The notes under the pieces: generated by a model
Seen by the model: the letters and a program-made list of their open reading frames with translations, nothing else
The model's database searches: none
Told to the model about the DNA's origin: nothing
Part shown: positions 53,578 to 62,350 of the stretch, piece by piece
Layout: each line of letters begins with the position of its first letter
How positions within the stretch are numbered: the first letter of the stretch is position 1
Position numbers and translations under genes: made by a program
Origin: Psychrobacillus vulpis
GTDB lineage: Bacteria > Bacillota > Bacilli > Bacillales_A > Planococcaceae
Assembly (NCBI RefSeq): GCF_006861825.1
Contig: NZ_VDGI01000001.1
Coordinates: 1 to 64,000 of the forward strand
Length of the DNA: 64,000 bases
Reading direction: 5' to 3'

Positions 53578-54477
53578 GTGCAAAACGTAATGACTGAAGA
53601 ACAGCTTAATGTTTTGAAGAGTGACATGAAAAAGAAGCATAGAAATCTTTTAGTGAAACGATTTCTTTCGAATAAACTTGCACTATCTGGCTCAATCATA
53701 ATGATCGTCATTATTTTACTAGCGATTATTGCTCCTTTCTTTACTTCTTTTACGCCATATGAATTAGATGCAATGAAAAGACTTAAAGCACCAGGTGGAG
53801 AGCATTTCTTTGGAACAGACAACTATGGTAGAGATTTATTTAGTAGGGTAGTACACGGTGCAAGGGTTTCACTTATGATTGGCTTTGCAGTTGCTATTAT
53901 TACCTCTATCTTAGGAATGATTATTGGTCTTTACTCCGCATATTTTAAAAAATTAGACGGAGTATTGATGCGAATTTCAGATGGTCTAATGGCTTTTCCA
54001 GCAATTTTATTAGCAATTGCAATTATGGCTTCACTTGGACCAAGATTAGAAAACGTAATAATTGCACTTACCATTGTTTTCACTCCTTCTGTAGCTAGAA
54101 CAGTTCGTTCTGCTGTATTAGTAGTAAAGGAACAAACTTATGTGGAGGCTTTACGAGCACAAGGGGCGAGCTCCTCTCGAATTATTTGGTTAAACATTGC
54201 ACCAAACGTTTTATCTCCTCTAATTGTCCAAGCAACTTTTATTTTTGCTGATTCAATTATCATTGAAGCTGCATTAAGTTTCTTAGGAGCTGGGATTCCA
54301 GCGCCTGATCCAAGCTGGGGGAACTTATTATATGATGGAAAAACTGTAATATTTAATGCTTGGTGGATGACTCTTTTCCCTGGTATCGCAATTATGCTTA
54401 CCGTTTTTGGGCTCAATCTATTTGGTGACGGACTTAGGGATTTATTAGACCCACATAATAATAAGGCAAAAAAATAA
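53578..54477 (+). CDS. Peptide ABC transporter permease, DppC/OppC type
   Basis: Second permease, 299 residues. N-terminal cytosolic tail then GSIIMIVIILLAIIAPFF; the conserved HFFGTDNYGRDLFSRVVHGARVSL and the EAA loop YVEALRAQGASSSRIIWLNIAPN, both typical of DppC. C-terminus FGDGLRDLLDPH is also diagnostic. Start is GTG at 53578 with AAAGGAG; an ATG at 53590 is a possible alternative. It lies 17 bp after the DppB-like gene. Confidence 0.93.
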   Translation: MQNVMTEEQLNVLKSDMKKKHRNLLVKRFLSNKLALSGSIIMIVIILLAIIAPFFTSFTPYELDAMKRLKAPGGEHFFGTDNYGRDLFSRVVHGARVSLMIGFAVAIITSILGMIIGLYSAYFKKLDGVLMRISDGLMAFPAILLAIAIMASLGPRLENVIIALTIVFTPSVARTVRSAVLVVKEQTYVEALRAQGASSSRIIWLNIAPNVLSPLIVQATFIFADSIIIEAALSFLGAGIPAPDPSWGNLLYDGKTVIFNAWWMTLFPGIAIMLTVFGLNLFGDGLRDLLDPHNNKAKK

Positions 54478-54496
54478 GAAACTGCGTGGTGATACA

Positions 54497-55528
54497 ATGT
54501 CCGAATTACTTTTAGAAGTAAAAAATTTAAAGGTCCATTTTGATACGGAGAATGGGACTGTCACAGCTGTTGATGATGTGTCTTTTTCTGTCAAGCAAGG
54601 GGAAACTGTAGGAGTTGTAGGAGAATCCGGTTGTGGTAAAAGTGTAACTGCAGAGTCTATTCTTCGCCTCTTAAATGAAAAACATACACATTACGAAGGT
54701 AATATTCTTTTTGAAGAAAAAGACATTCTAAAGTTTAGTTATAGCGAATTACAAAAACTTCGTGGCAATGATATTTCTATGATTTTCCAAGACCCAATGA
54801 GTTCCTTAAATCCAGTTTATACAGTTGGTAATCAAATAGTTGAAGCATTACTACTTCATCAAAATTTAACGAAGAAAGAAGCCGAAGTAAAAGCTGTTGA
54901 AATGCTTAAGTTAACGGGTATTCCACTCCCTGAAAAAAGAGTGAATGAATATCCACATGAACTTTCCGGGGGGATGAGACAGCGTGTCATGATTGCAATG
55001 GCTCTTTCATGTAAACCAAAATTGTTAATCGCAGACGAACCTACAACTGCACTAGACGTGACAACTCAATCTCAAATATTAGATTTAATTAATGAGCTAA
55101 AAGATGAATTTAATATGGGTACCATTATGATTACACATGATTTAGGTGTTGTTGCTGAAGTTTGTACAAAAGTTGTAGTTATGTATTTGGGTCAAGTAAT
55201 TGAAGAAGCTTCTGTGGAGTCTATTTTTTCCTCCCCTCTTCATCCATATACCCAAGGGCTTTTAAAATCTATCCCACATATTGAAGGACCTCGAGATGAA
55301 AAGCTATATGTTATAGAAGGTAAAGTGCCAACTTTAACACAAATCCCAAAAGGCTGTCGTTTTGCACCTCGTTGTGAGTTTGCAACCGAATTATGTAGAG
55401 ACAAGATGCCTCAATTAGAGTCTTATGAAAATGACCTAAAAGTACGTTGTTGGCATTTCAAAGATATTCAAGAAAAAAGGGGTGGGTTGAATGGTATTAG
55501 AAATGAGTCTCAAACAGTCAACTCCTAA
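54497..55528 (+). CDS. Peptide ABC transporter ATPase, OppD/DppD type
   Basis: ATPase of 343 residues. Walker A GESGCGKSV, signature ELSGGMRQRVMIAMAL, Walker B LLIADEPTTALDV and MITHDLGVV; the C-terminal oligopeptide-transporter extension binds an iron-sulphur-like cluster with CRFAPRCEFATELC and a later RCW. It overlaps the next ATPase gene by 38 nt, an unusually long overlap in a different frame. Confidence 0.94.
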   Translation: MSELLLEVKNLKVHFDTENGTVTAVDDVSFSVKQGETVGVVGESGCGKSVTAESILRLLNEKHTHYEGNILFEEKDILKFSYSELQKLRGNDISMIFQDPMSSLNPVYTVGNQIVEALLLHQNLTKKEAEVKAVEMLKLTGIPLPEKRVNEYPHELSGGMRQRVMIAMALSCKPKLLIADEPTTALDVTTQSQILDLINELKDEFNMGTIMITHDLGVVAEVCTKVVVMYLGQVIEEASVESIFSSPLHPYTQGLLKSIPHIEGPRDEKLYVIEGKVPTLTQIPKGCRFAPRCEFATELCRDKMPQLESYENDLKVRCWHFKDIQEKRGGLNGIRNESQTVNS

Positions 55529-56501
55529 AACAGAAGCATCTAATGATGTCATTTTAGAAGTGAAAAATCTTAAAAAATATTTTCCTATTACTGGATCTTT
55601 AAATAATACGGTTTCACAAGTGAAAGCAGTAAATGATGTCTCTTTCAGTCTTATTAAAGGTGAAACTTACGGGCTAGTTGGTGAGTCTGGCTGTGGAAAA
55701 AGTACAACTGGACGTACAATTTTAAGACTACTCGAACCTACTGAAGGGGAAGTAATTTATGATGGACAAAATATCAACAAGTTAAAAGGAAACGATTTAA
55801 GAAATATTCGACGAGAATTACAAATGGTTTTCCAAGACCCTTATTCATCATTAAACCCCCGAAAACGCGTTGGAACTATACTAGAAGAAACACTAAAAAT
55901 TCATAAAATGGGAAACAAAAAAGAACGAACAGAACAAGTAATGAACATTTTAAATAAAGTTGGTTTTCAAAGAGAGCATTATTACCGTTTTCCTCATGAG
56001 TTTTCAGGTGGTCAAAGACAACGTATTGGACTAGCAAGAGCATTAATCATAAATCCGAGCATCATCATATGCGATGAACCAGTATCAGCACTAGATGTAT
56101 CTATCCAATCACAAGTGCTAAATTTATTAGAAGATATTCAACAAGAGTTTAATTTAACCTATTTGTTTATTTCTCATGACCTCGGTGTTGTACGTCATAT
56201 TTCTGATCGAATTGGAGTTATGTATCTTGGAAAATTGGTAGAGGAATCTCCTACTGATGAGTTATATACTAATCCTTTACACCCTTATACGAAAGCACTA
56301 CTATCTGCAATACCTGTGCCCAATCCATTTGTAAAAAGAGAAAAGATTAAACTAATTGGCGAAATACCGTCTCCAGTAAATCCACCTAGTGGTTGTGTAT
56401 TCCACACAAGATGCCCTTTTGCAATGGATGTCTGTAAACAAGATGAACCAATAATGAAAACGCTAGACTTAGAACACAAAGTGGCTTGCCATCTTTATTA
56501 A
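55491..56501 (+). CDS. Peptide ABC transporter ATPase, OppF/DppF type
   Basis: Second ATPase, 336 residues. Walker A GESGCGKST, then LQMVFQDPYSSLNPRKRVG, signature EFSGGQRQRIGLARAL, Walker B IIICDEPVSALDV, SHDLGVVRH and the C-terminal HTRCPFAMDVC cysteine motif. A ribosome site AGGGGTGGG lies before the ATG inside oppD. An in-frame later start (MSLKQS) is possible. With OppD it powers the permease pair. Confidence 0.94.
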   Translation: MVLEMSLKQSTPKTEASNDVILEVKNLKKYFPITGSLNNTVSQVKAVNDVSFSLIKGETYGLVGESGCGKSTTGRTILRLLEPTEGEVIYDGQNINKLKGNDLRNIRRELQMVFQDPYSSLNPRKRVGTILEETLKIHKMGNKKERTEQVMNILNKVGFQREHYYRFPHEFSGGQRQRIGLARALIINPSIIICDEPVSALDVSIQSQVLNLLEDIQQEFNLTYLFISHDLGVVRHISDRIGVMYLGKLVEESPTDELYTNPLHPYTKALLSAIPVPNPFVKREKIKLIGEIPSPVNPPSGCVFHTRCPFAMDVCKQDEPIMKTLDLEHKVACHLY

Positions 56502-56519
56502 AAACTTGGAGGTAATTAA

Positions 56520-57650
56520 ATGCTAATTGAAAAAGTGGTTATTCGAAAAATGAAAATGGATCTAAAATTCCCTTTCCAAACTAGTTTCGGAACACTGCAA
56601 GAACGGTTATTTCTTATCACTGAAATATACAGCGGAGATCATGTTGGATACGGTGAATGTGTTGTTAGCTCCAATCCTTATTACAGTGAAGAAACAGTTT
56701 CAACTGCTTTTTCTATTATAAAAGAATTCCTGTTACCACTTATCTTAGGAAAAGATGTTCAACATCCTGATGATGTAAATAAGCTATTCAGTCGTATCCG
56801 CAGAAATAATATGGCTAAATCGGCAATTGAGGGTGCACTTTGGGACCTTTATGCAAAAACACAAAACAAGTCACTAGCAGAAGTTATAGGCGGTCAAAAA
56901 TCAGAAATCACTGTTGGCGTAAGTATTGGAATTCAAGAAACGAAAGAAGATCTTCTAAATAAAGTAGAAGAGTCATTAAAACAAGGCTTTAAAAAAATTA
57001 AGATTAAAATTATGCCTGGAAAAGACATAGAATATTTACGAAGTGTGCGTGAAAAATTTGGTGATATCCCAGTAATGGCAGATGCTAACTCGGCTTACAC
57101 ATTAGATGATATAGAATTATTCAAAGAAATGGATGATTTGAACTTAATCATGATTGAACAACCTTTAGCACATGATGATATTGTAGATCATGCTGTTTTA
57201 CAAAATGCCATCAAAACTCCTATATGTTTGGATGAAAGTATTCATTCTGTAGAAGATGCACGAAAAGCAATTGAGCTCGGTAGCTGTAAAATTATTAACA
57301 TTAAAATTGGTCGTGTAGGTGGTATTTCAGAATCTATTAAAATTCATAACCTTTGCCTTCAAAATAATATACCTGTGTGGTGTGGAGGCATGTTAGAATC
57401 CGGAATAGGAAGAGCGCATAATGTAGCCATCACTTCCCTTTCGAACTTTACTATTCCTGGAGATACTGCCCCTTCTACTCGTTACTGGGTAAAAGATATT
57501 ATTAAACCAGAGATAACGATGAATGAGGAAGGACATATTCAAGTCCCTACTACTCCTGGTATGGGTTATGAAGTCGACTTAGATACTTTAGAGGAATTTA
57601 CACTTGAAACAAACGAGTTTACGATAGATTCTTTAATACCTTCTAACTAA
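56520..57650 (+). CDS. N-acylamino-acid racemase / o-succinylbenzoate synthase-type enolase
   Basis: Muconate-lactonising-enzyme subgroup protein of 376 residues. Catalytic Lys pair in KKIKIKIMPG (Lys161/Lys163), metal ligands Asp188 (MADANSAY), Glu213 (IEQPL), Asp238 (CLDESI) and opposing Lys262 (NIKIGRVGG). The pattern WCGGMLESGIGRAHN and PGDTAPSTRYW is that of the NSAR/OSBS family (menC2), not of dipeptide epimerases. No men genes are near; it is the last gene of a peptide-transport operon and faces an M20 hydrolase gene, so racemisation of N-acyl (for example N-succinyl) amino acids is more likely than menaquinone synthesis. TTGGAGG lies before the ATG. Confidence 0.88.
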   Translation: MLIEKVVIRKMKMDLKFPFQTSFGTLQERLFLITEIYSGDHVGYGECVVSSNPYYSEETVSTAFSIIKEFLLPLILGKDVQHPDDVNKLFSRIRRNNMAKSAIEGALWDLYAKTQNKSLAEVIGGQKSEITVGVSIGIQETKEDLLNKVEESLKQGFKKIKIKIMPGKDIEYLRSVREKFGDIPVMADANSAYTLDDIELFKEMDDLNLIMIEQPLAHDDIVDHAVLQNAIKTPICLDESIHSVEDARKAIELGSCKIINIKIGRVGGISESIKIHNLCLQNNIPVWCGGMLESGIGRAHNVAITSLSNFTIPGDTAPSTRYWVKDIIKPEITMNEEGHIQVPTTPGMGYEVDLDTLEEFTLETNEFTIDSLIPSN

Positions 57651-57660
57651 ATTACATGCA

Positions 57661-57693
57661 AAAAAACTACCTAACATTATTAGGTAGTTTTTT
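57661..57693. terminator. Bidirectional terminator between convergent genes
   Basis: AAAAAACTACCTAA pairs perfectly with TTAGGTAGTTTTTT (14 bp), with A- and T-runs on both sides. Confidence 0.9.
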
Positions 57694-57715
57694 CCATATA
57701 AAACCCTCTTTTTCA

Positions 57716-58828
57716 TTATTTACTTAGTGCAATAAGTGCAGCTTCCTTCAAAATTTCCGATCCTGTCATGAGCATGTCGTGATTAAATGTCATTTTAGGA
57801 TGATGAAGCCCAGGTTCTAAATCACACCCTAATCCAATCATAGTTGCTTTCAGTTCAGGTTTTTTAATCGTATAGAAATGAAAGTCGTCTCCTCCAGAAG
57901 TTACAAGTGGTTGTGTGCAATTTTCTCTTCCTAATACATGACTGATAGCTTTCCCCATTATATCTTGTGCATCTTCGTTAACAATAGCAGCGGGTAATTC
58001 CGATTCAAAATAGTATTCAATTTTAGTATTATATAAACGTTCAACATCATGAAATACTTTAAGTGCTTTTTCTTTCAAAATAGCCATTGTTTCATTATTT
58101 TGTGCACGCATATCAATACTAAAATTTCCATTCCCAGGAATAATATTTTTATTGTCCCCTCCAGCTTGCACTGAAGTAATTTTAATGGATGATGGTACTT
58201 GAGGATCTACATTGATGAATTTAATTAAATGATTTATGGAAGTTATCACATCAACCGCATTAGATGTTAGATGAGGTCTAGCACCATGACTATCATCACC
58301 AGTAATGACTGCATGCATAAAACATCCTGCTCCATGTACAATTGTTGGAGAAGCCTTGCCTGATGGTAACTCTTGAATAGGTCTTAAATGAATGCCAAAT
58401 AGATAATTTACATCATCAACAGCACCTTTTTCCACCATTTTTAAAGCACCATTTCCTTTTTCTTCAGCTGGTTGAAAAATAAAACGTATTTTACCGTTAA
58501 ATTTGGTGGCCAAAAGTAGACGAATCGCTCCAATAACCATAGTCATATGAGCATCATGTCCACAAGAATGATTTGCTCTAAATACTCCATCTACTTCTTG
58601 CCAAAGTGCATCCATGTCAGCACGAATAGCAACTACAGGGCTACCAGCTCCAATTTCTGCGAATAAGCCAGTACAATCATTGAAACTCGTAACTCTACAT
58701 CCTTCTTTTTCAAGTAGTTCTTTAATGTATTTTGTAGTATGTACTTCATTCCAGCTTGTTTCAGGATGTTCATGTAAATAAGAAAAAATTTCTTTAATAT
58801 CTTTCTCTACTTCCAATATGCTAACCAC
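57716..58828 (-). CDS. M20 family amidohydrolase
   Basis: Zinc-dependent hydrolase of 370 residues, IAA-amino-acid hydrolase/N-acyl-L-amino-acid amidohydrolase type. Motifs: IRADMDALWQEV, NHSCGHDAHMTMV (Cys/His metal site), FIFQPAEEKGNGALKMV (catalytic Glu pair), GIHLRP and a C-terminal HHPKMTFNHD. Together with the racemase it could release L-amino acids from N-acylated forms. Start is GTG with AGAGGAGG upstream. It is 17 bp downstream of the RpiR regulator gene on the same strand. Confidence 0.92.
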   Translation of the reverse strand: MVSILEVEKDIKEIFSYLHEHPETSWNEVHTTKYIKELLEKEGCRVTSFNDCTGLFAEIGAGSPVVAIRADMDALWQEVDGVFRANHSCGHDAHMTMVIGAIRLLLATKFNGKIRFIFQPAEEKGNGALKMVEKGAVDDVNYLFGIHLRPIQELPSGKASPTIVHGAGCFMHAVITGDDSHGARPHLTSNAVDVITSINHLIKFINVDPQVPSSIKITSVQAGGDNKNIIPGNGNFSIDMRAQNNETMAILKEKALKVFHDVERLYNTKIEYYFESELPAAIVNEDAQDIMGKAISHVLGRENCTQPLVTSGGDDFHFYTIKKPELKATMIGLGCDLEPGLHHPKMTFNHDMLMTGSEILKEAALIALSK

Positions 58829-58845
58829 TGTTATTCCTCCTCTAT

Positions 58846-59688
58846 TTAATTGAAAAATAATTTACTATATGTTTGTTCATAAGTTGCTTTTTGTTTTTTA
58901 TACTTGTCTGCGTCTTTTATGATGATACCTGCTAGTAGTGCATTTAAAAAGGATGTAACTACCGGTGCAGAATCTAACGTAGACATATATGCCAGTTTAG
59001 TTGAAAACAATAAATTTGAATGCTCTGCAATTGGAGAGATTTCGGAATCCGTAATTCCAATCACAAATACATTTTTCCTCTTTAACTCTTCCGCTACATG
59101 TAATGTTTGTACCATGTATCGACTAAATGAAAAAGCGATTAGTACACATTCCTCGTCTAGTTGTTGTAAAGAAAAGTAGTCGTCCATATTTAAATTAATT
59201 AATTTGCAAGTCCCCCTTATTGTATTCAAAGTGAAACAAAACCAATGAGCTAGTCCAAATGAAGCTCCGTTTCCAACAACAACTACTTGTTTAGCATTAT
59301 ATATTTTATTTACTGCTTCGTTAAAATTAGATTCATTTAAAGATTGAGTTGTCCTTCTAATATTTACTTGATCTCTAAGCATAACCTGCTCAAATACCGT
59401 AGATTCTTGCTGTGCAGATTCTGCGTTCGAATCATAATCTAATATCGTTGATTTCATCTCAAATACAGAAGCTCTCACTTCTTTTTGTAATTCTAAAAAG
59501 CTCTTATATCCGATAGAATATGCAAGACGAATTACGCTTGTTTCACTTACACCAATAATCTTTCCAATCTTTTCTGCTGAATTGGATGCGAAAACAAAAG
59601 GATGTTCTTTTAATAGTTCGGCAACCTTTTTTAAGCTATTAGACAGGTCGCTAAAATTATCTTTTATTCTAGTTTCATATTCATACAT
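58846..59688 (-). CDS. MurR/RpiR family transcriptional regulator
   Basis: Regulator of 280 residues: N-terminal HTH_6 (LKKVAELLKEHPFVFASNSAEKIGKIIGVSETSVIRLAYSIGY, here read as five helices) and C-terminal SIS sugar-phosphate-isomerase domain (VVVVGNGASFGLAHWFCF, then IAFSFSRYMVQTLHVAEELK). SIS ligands are usually phosphosugars, often muramic acid derivatives. Its operon with the M20 hydrolase and closeness to the peptide transporter suggest control of a cell-wall peptide or amino-acid recycling set. AAAGGAG lies before the ATG. Confidence 0.9.
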   Translation of the reverse strand: MYEYETRIKDNFSDLSNSLKKVAELLKEHPFVFASNSAEKIGKIIGVSETSVIRLAYSIGYKSFLELQKEVRASVFEMKSTILDYDSNAESAQQESTVFEQVMLRDQVNIRRTTQSLNESNFNEAVNKIYNAKQVVVVGNGASFGLAHWFCFTLNTIRGTCKLINLNMDDYFSLQQLDEECVLIAFSFSRYMVQTLHVAEELKRKNVFVIGITDSEISPIAEHSNLLFSTKLAYMSTLDSAPVVTSFLNALLAGIIIKDADKYKKQKATYEQTYSKLFFN

Positions 59689-59947
59689 AGGATTTGGTTC
59701 TCCTTTTTGAAGGATTCACTTTTATTTTTATTTTTTTTAAGTATTTCCTTTATATTTTATCATTTTTTCTGAACATTCACAACAAAACGACAAATAAAAT
59801 ATTATTATAACAATAGTGATAATGCAATTAATATATTTGCAAAGTTTAGTTATTTAATTTTAAGGGAAACTATAAATATATTGCTAATTTTTCAAAATTA
59901 TCGTTTAATAATCTAGTTCGACTATTTTTAGAAAAGGAATGTGATAA

Positions 59948-62110
59948 ATGAAAAAGATCGTTAGCTGCCTGACTTTGTCGATGTTAGTAGCAATGTCGTT
60001 AGTGGCGTGTACCCCAACCGAAGAATCTACAAAAGTGAAAGAAGAGTCAGTCCAAGACGGGAAAACTCTTTCTATTAAAGATGCAAATGCCAATTATTTA
60101 TCAGCAGTAAACGTGGATTATGCTTTTCAATTCGCAAAAAGTTTGGAAGAATTCAAAACCAATGAAAAGCTTGGATATCGTACTGCTGGATCAGAAGCAG
60201 AATGGAAGACTGGTGAAAAAATTGGAGAAGAAATGAAGAAAATTGGACTTACCGAAGTGACTAAAGATGAGTTCAAAGTCGATTCATGGGAATTCGAAAA
60301 AGCCGATTTAACTTTTACAGATGCAAACGGTAAAGAACATCTCGCTGTTTTAGGAGGTTACCAAGTTAATTTCGATACGAATGGTGTAAAGGAACTTGAG
60401 ATTGTCTACGTTGGTAAAGGGACAGCAGATGAGCTTGCTGAACTGGATATCGAAGGAAAACTCGTTTTAATAGATATTAACCAACGAGAAGAATGGTGGA
60501 TTAATTACCCTGCTTATCAAGCACATTTAAAAGGTGCAGCTGCAGTAATCGCAGTACAAGAAGCTGGGTATGGTGAAGTAGATTCAGATGCACTTAATGC
60601 TCAAGATATTTGTGGACCTGATGATGCTCCTGCATTTTCTATGTCTCAAACAGACGGAAACAGTTTAAAGAAAGCACTGGAAGCTAGTGAAAACGGTACG
60701 CTTAAAGTGAAATTTGATGCAAAATCTACTGTGAAATTTGATGGTAAATCATATAATTACTACGGTAAGATTATCGGAAAAGACCCAGAATCATATATCA
60801 TTTTATCTGCGCATTATGATTCGTATTTTTCTGGATTCCAAGATGATAACGCTGCGATAGGTTTAATGATGGGCATTGCTAAAGGATTAGTCGATAGCGG
60901 ATATCAACCGGAAAAAACGATTATTTTCAATGCACTTGCCGCAGAAGAATGGGGAGTCTCGAACTCTCGTTATGACTGGTCAACAGGCGCATACAATCAA
61001 ATTTTCAATGTTCATCCGGAATGGGTTGGCAAAGCATTTGCCAATATGAACTTTGAGCTTCCTGCTTATGAACATACAACACAAGATGAAATTCGCTCAG
61101 TTTATGAGTTGAATAACTATTTAACTAAATTTGCGGAAAAGGTACCAAGCGTAGATGGAATTTATAAAGATGGTATTTCAGTAGTATCGCCTTTACGTAC
61201 GTGGTCAGATGACTTCTCATTTGGAGTTGCGGGTGTTCCTGCACTTCGTAATGATTTCCAAGATAGTGAGTTTATGCATTCTCATTATCACTCTCAATTT
61301 GATAGTGAAGATGCATTTAATGCGGATGCTCTAAAATTCCATTTAAATTTATATGGATTACTTACAATGCATTATGATCAAACAGCTGTTGTACCATTAG
61401 ACTTTACTACTCGTTTAAATGCTATGAAAGAAGACATTAATGCAGAAGCATTTAAAAAAGCTGGAGTTTCCTCGGACGAGCTTATTGCAGAAATCAATCA
61501 TGCGATTTCAACTGCTGAAGACGTAAATGCAAAAGTATCGAAAGTGAACGAAGATTATTTAGCTGCTCTAACAAAAGGCGATGCTGATACTGCTAAAAAG
61601 CTATATGAAGAAAGCAGAGAGTTGAACAGTGGATTACTTGCTGCATTTAAATATGCAGAAGATCAATTTGTGCGTTTGACATGGGAAGATGAACCAATTT
61701 TCCCTCATGAACATGCACAAAATAACATTAAGAACCTAGCCTTATCTATCGATTCGTTAAACCAAGGCGACATTGCAACACCTATTGATGAGTATCTGTG
61801 GGCAATTGATAACAACTGGTACGCATATGATTTTGAAAAAGAAGTATACGATTATTTCACAGATTATGTACTAGAGGCACCGAAAGAAAAGCTTATGTGG
61901 GGTGCTGGCAGAATTGTTGGCCACGAAGACTTATTTGACACGATTAGTTCGTTGAAGAATAAAAGTGAACAATCAGATGCAGATGTGTCTGCAGAGCTTA
62001 AAACATTGAACGGTTCGCTAGAAAGACAAATAGAATTGTTGAAAACTACAGTCTCAGATGAAATTACAAGCGTGAAAAAGCTTGATGAGATGTTGGATGG
62101 ATTGAAGTAA
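59948..62110 (+). CDS. M28-family zinc aminopeptidase lipoprotein with PA domain
   Basis: Surface lipoprotein of 720 residues. Lipobox LSLVAC, Cys21. A PA domain (about 115-255, IEGKLVLIDINQREEW and GAAAVIAVQEAGYG) precedes the M28 catalytic domain: ILSAHYDSYFSGFQDDNAAIG supplies His and Asp ligands, ALAAEEWG the Glu pair, and HSHYHSQFD the last His. The C-terminal ~220 residues are helical and unassigned. It may hydrolyse extracellular peptides for the Opp-type importer. AGGAATGTG lies before the ATG. Confidence 0.88.
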   Translation: MKKIVSCLTLSMLVAMSLVACTPTEESTKVKEESVQDGKTLSIKDANANYLSAVNVDYAFQFAKSLEEFKTNEKLGYRTAGSEAEWKTGEKIGEEMKKIGLTEVTKDEFKVDSWEFEKADLTFTDANGKEHLAVLGGYQVNFDTNGVKELEIVYVGKGTADELAELDIEGKLVLIDINQREEWWINYPAYQAHLKGAAAVIAVQEAGYGEVDSDALNAQDICGPDDAPAFSMSQTDGNSLKKALEASENGTLKVKFDAKSTVKFDGKSYNYYGKIIGKDPESYIILSAHYDSYFSGFQDDNAAIGLMMGIAKGLVDSGYQPEKTIIFNALAAEEWGVSNSRYDWSTGAYNQIFNVHPEWVGKAFANMNFELPAYEHTTQDEIRSVYELNNYLTKFAEKVPSVDGIYKDGISVVSPLRTWSDDFSFGVAGVPALRNDFQDSEFMHSHYHSQFDSEDAFNADALKFHLNLYGLLTMHYDQTAVVPLDFTTRLNAMKEDINAEAFKKAGVSSDELIAEINHAISTAEDVNAKVSKVNEDYLAALTKGDADTAKKLYEESRELNSGLLAAFKYAEDQFVRLTWEDEPIFPHEHAQNNIKNLALSIDSLNQGDIATPIDEYLWAIDNNWYAYDFEKEVYDYFTDYVLEAPKEKLMWGAGRIVGHEDLFDTISSLKNKSEQSDADVSAELKTLNGSLERQIELLKTTVSDEITSVKKLDEMLDGLK

Positions 62111-62118
62111 TGTATATA

Positions 62119-62150
62119 AAAAGAGTTCCTAACGATTTGTTAGGAGCTCT
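62119..62150 (-). terminator. Left copy of duplicated terminator (minus-strand active)
   Basis: The hairpin CCTAAC-gattt-GTTAGG with outer GAG/CTC carries an A-run on its left (T-run on the minus strand) but none on its right. It thus serves the hydroxyacid dehydrogenase gene and not the M28 gene. The 23 bp 62128-62150 are repeated exactly at 62321-62343. Confidence 0.65.
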
Positions 62151-62315
62151 CTGACTATTGACAAACGCTTTCATTCTTCGTTACTGGAGCTCGTTGTAAG
62201 CTCATGAACTTTAGTTCTATTCGCTTCCGCCTCGCGCTTGCGTGCCTCGACTGACAAGCGTTTTCAAGTCAGTCTGAAGTGACAACCTTCGAAATTTGAT
62301 CCGTCTACAACCTGT
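62151..62315. repeat. 165-bp non-coding insert between two terminator copies
   Basis: Contains AACGCTT and AAGCGTT as inverted words, a locally GC-rich core (CGCCTCGCGCTTGCGTGCC) and no gene. Flanked by 28-bp imperfect direct repeats holding the terminator hairpin. Confidence 0.6.
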
Positions 62316-62347
62316 GAGTCCCTAACGATTTGTTAGGAGCTCTTTTT
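62316..62347 (+). terminator. Right copy of duplicated terminator (plus-strand active)
   Basis: Same hairpin as at 62128, with five T on its right and no A-run on its left, so it terminates the M28 transcript after the insert. Confidence 0.7.
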
Positions 62348-62350
62348 CCA

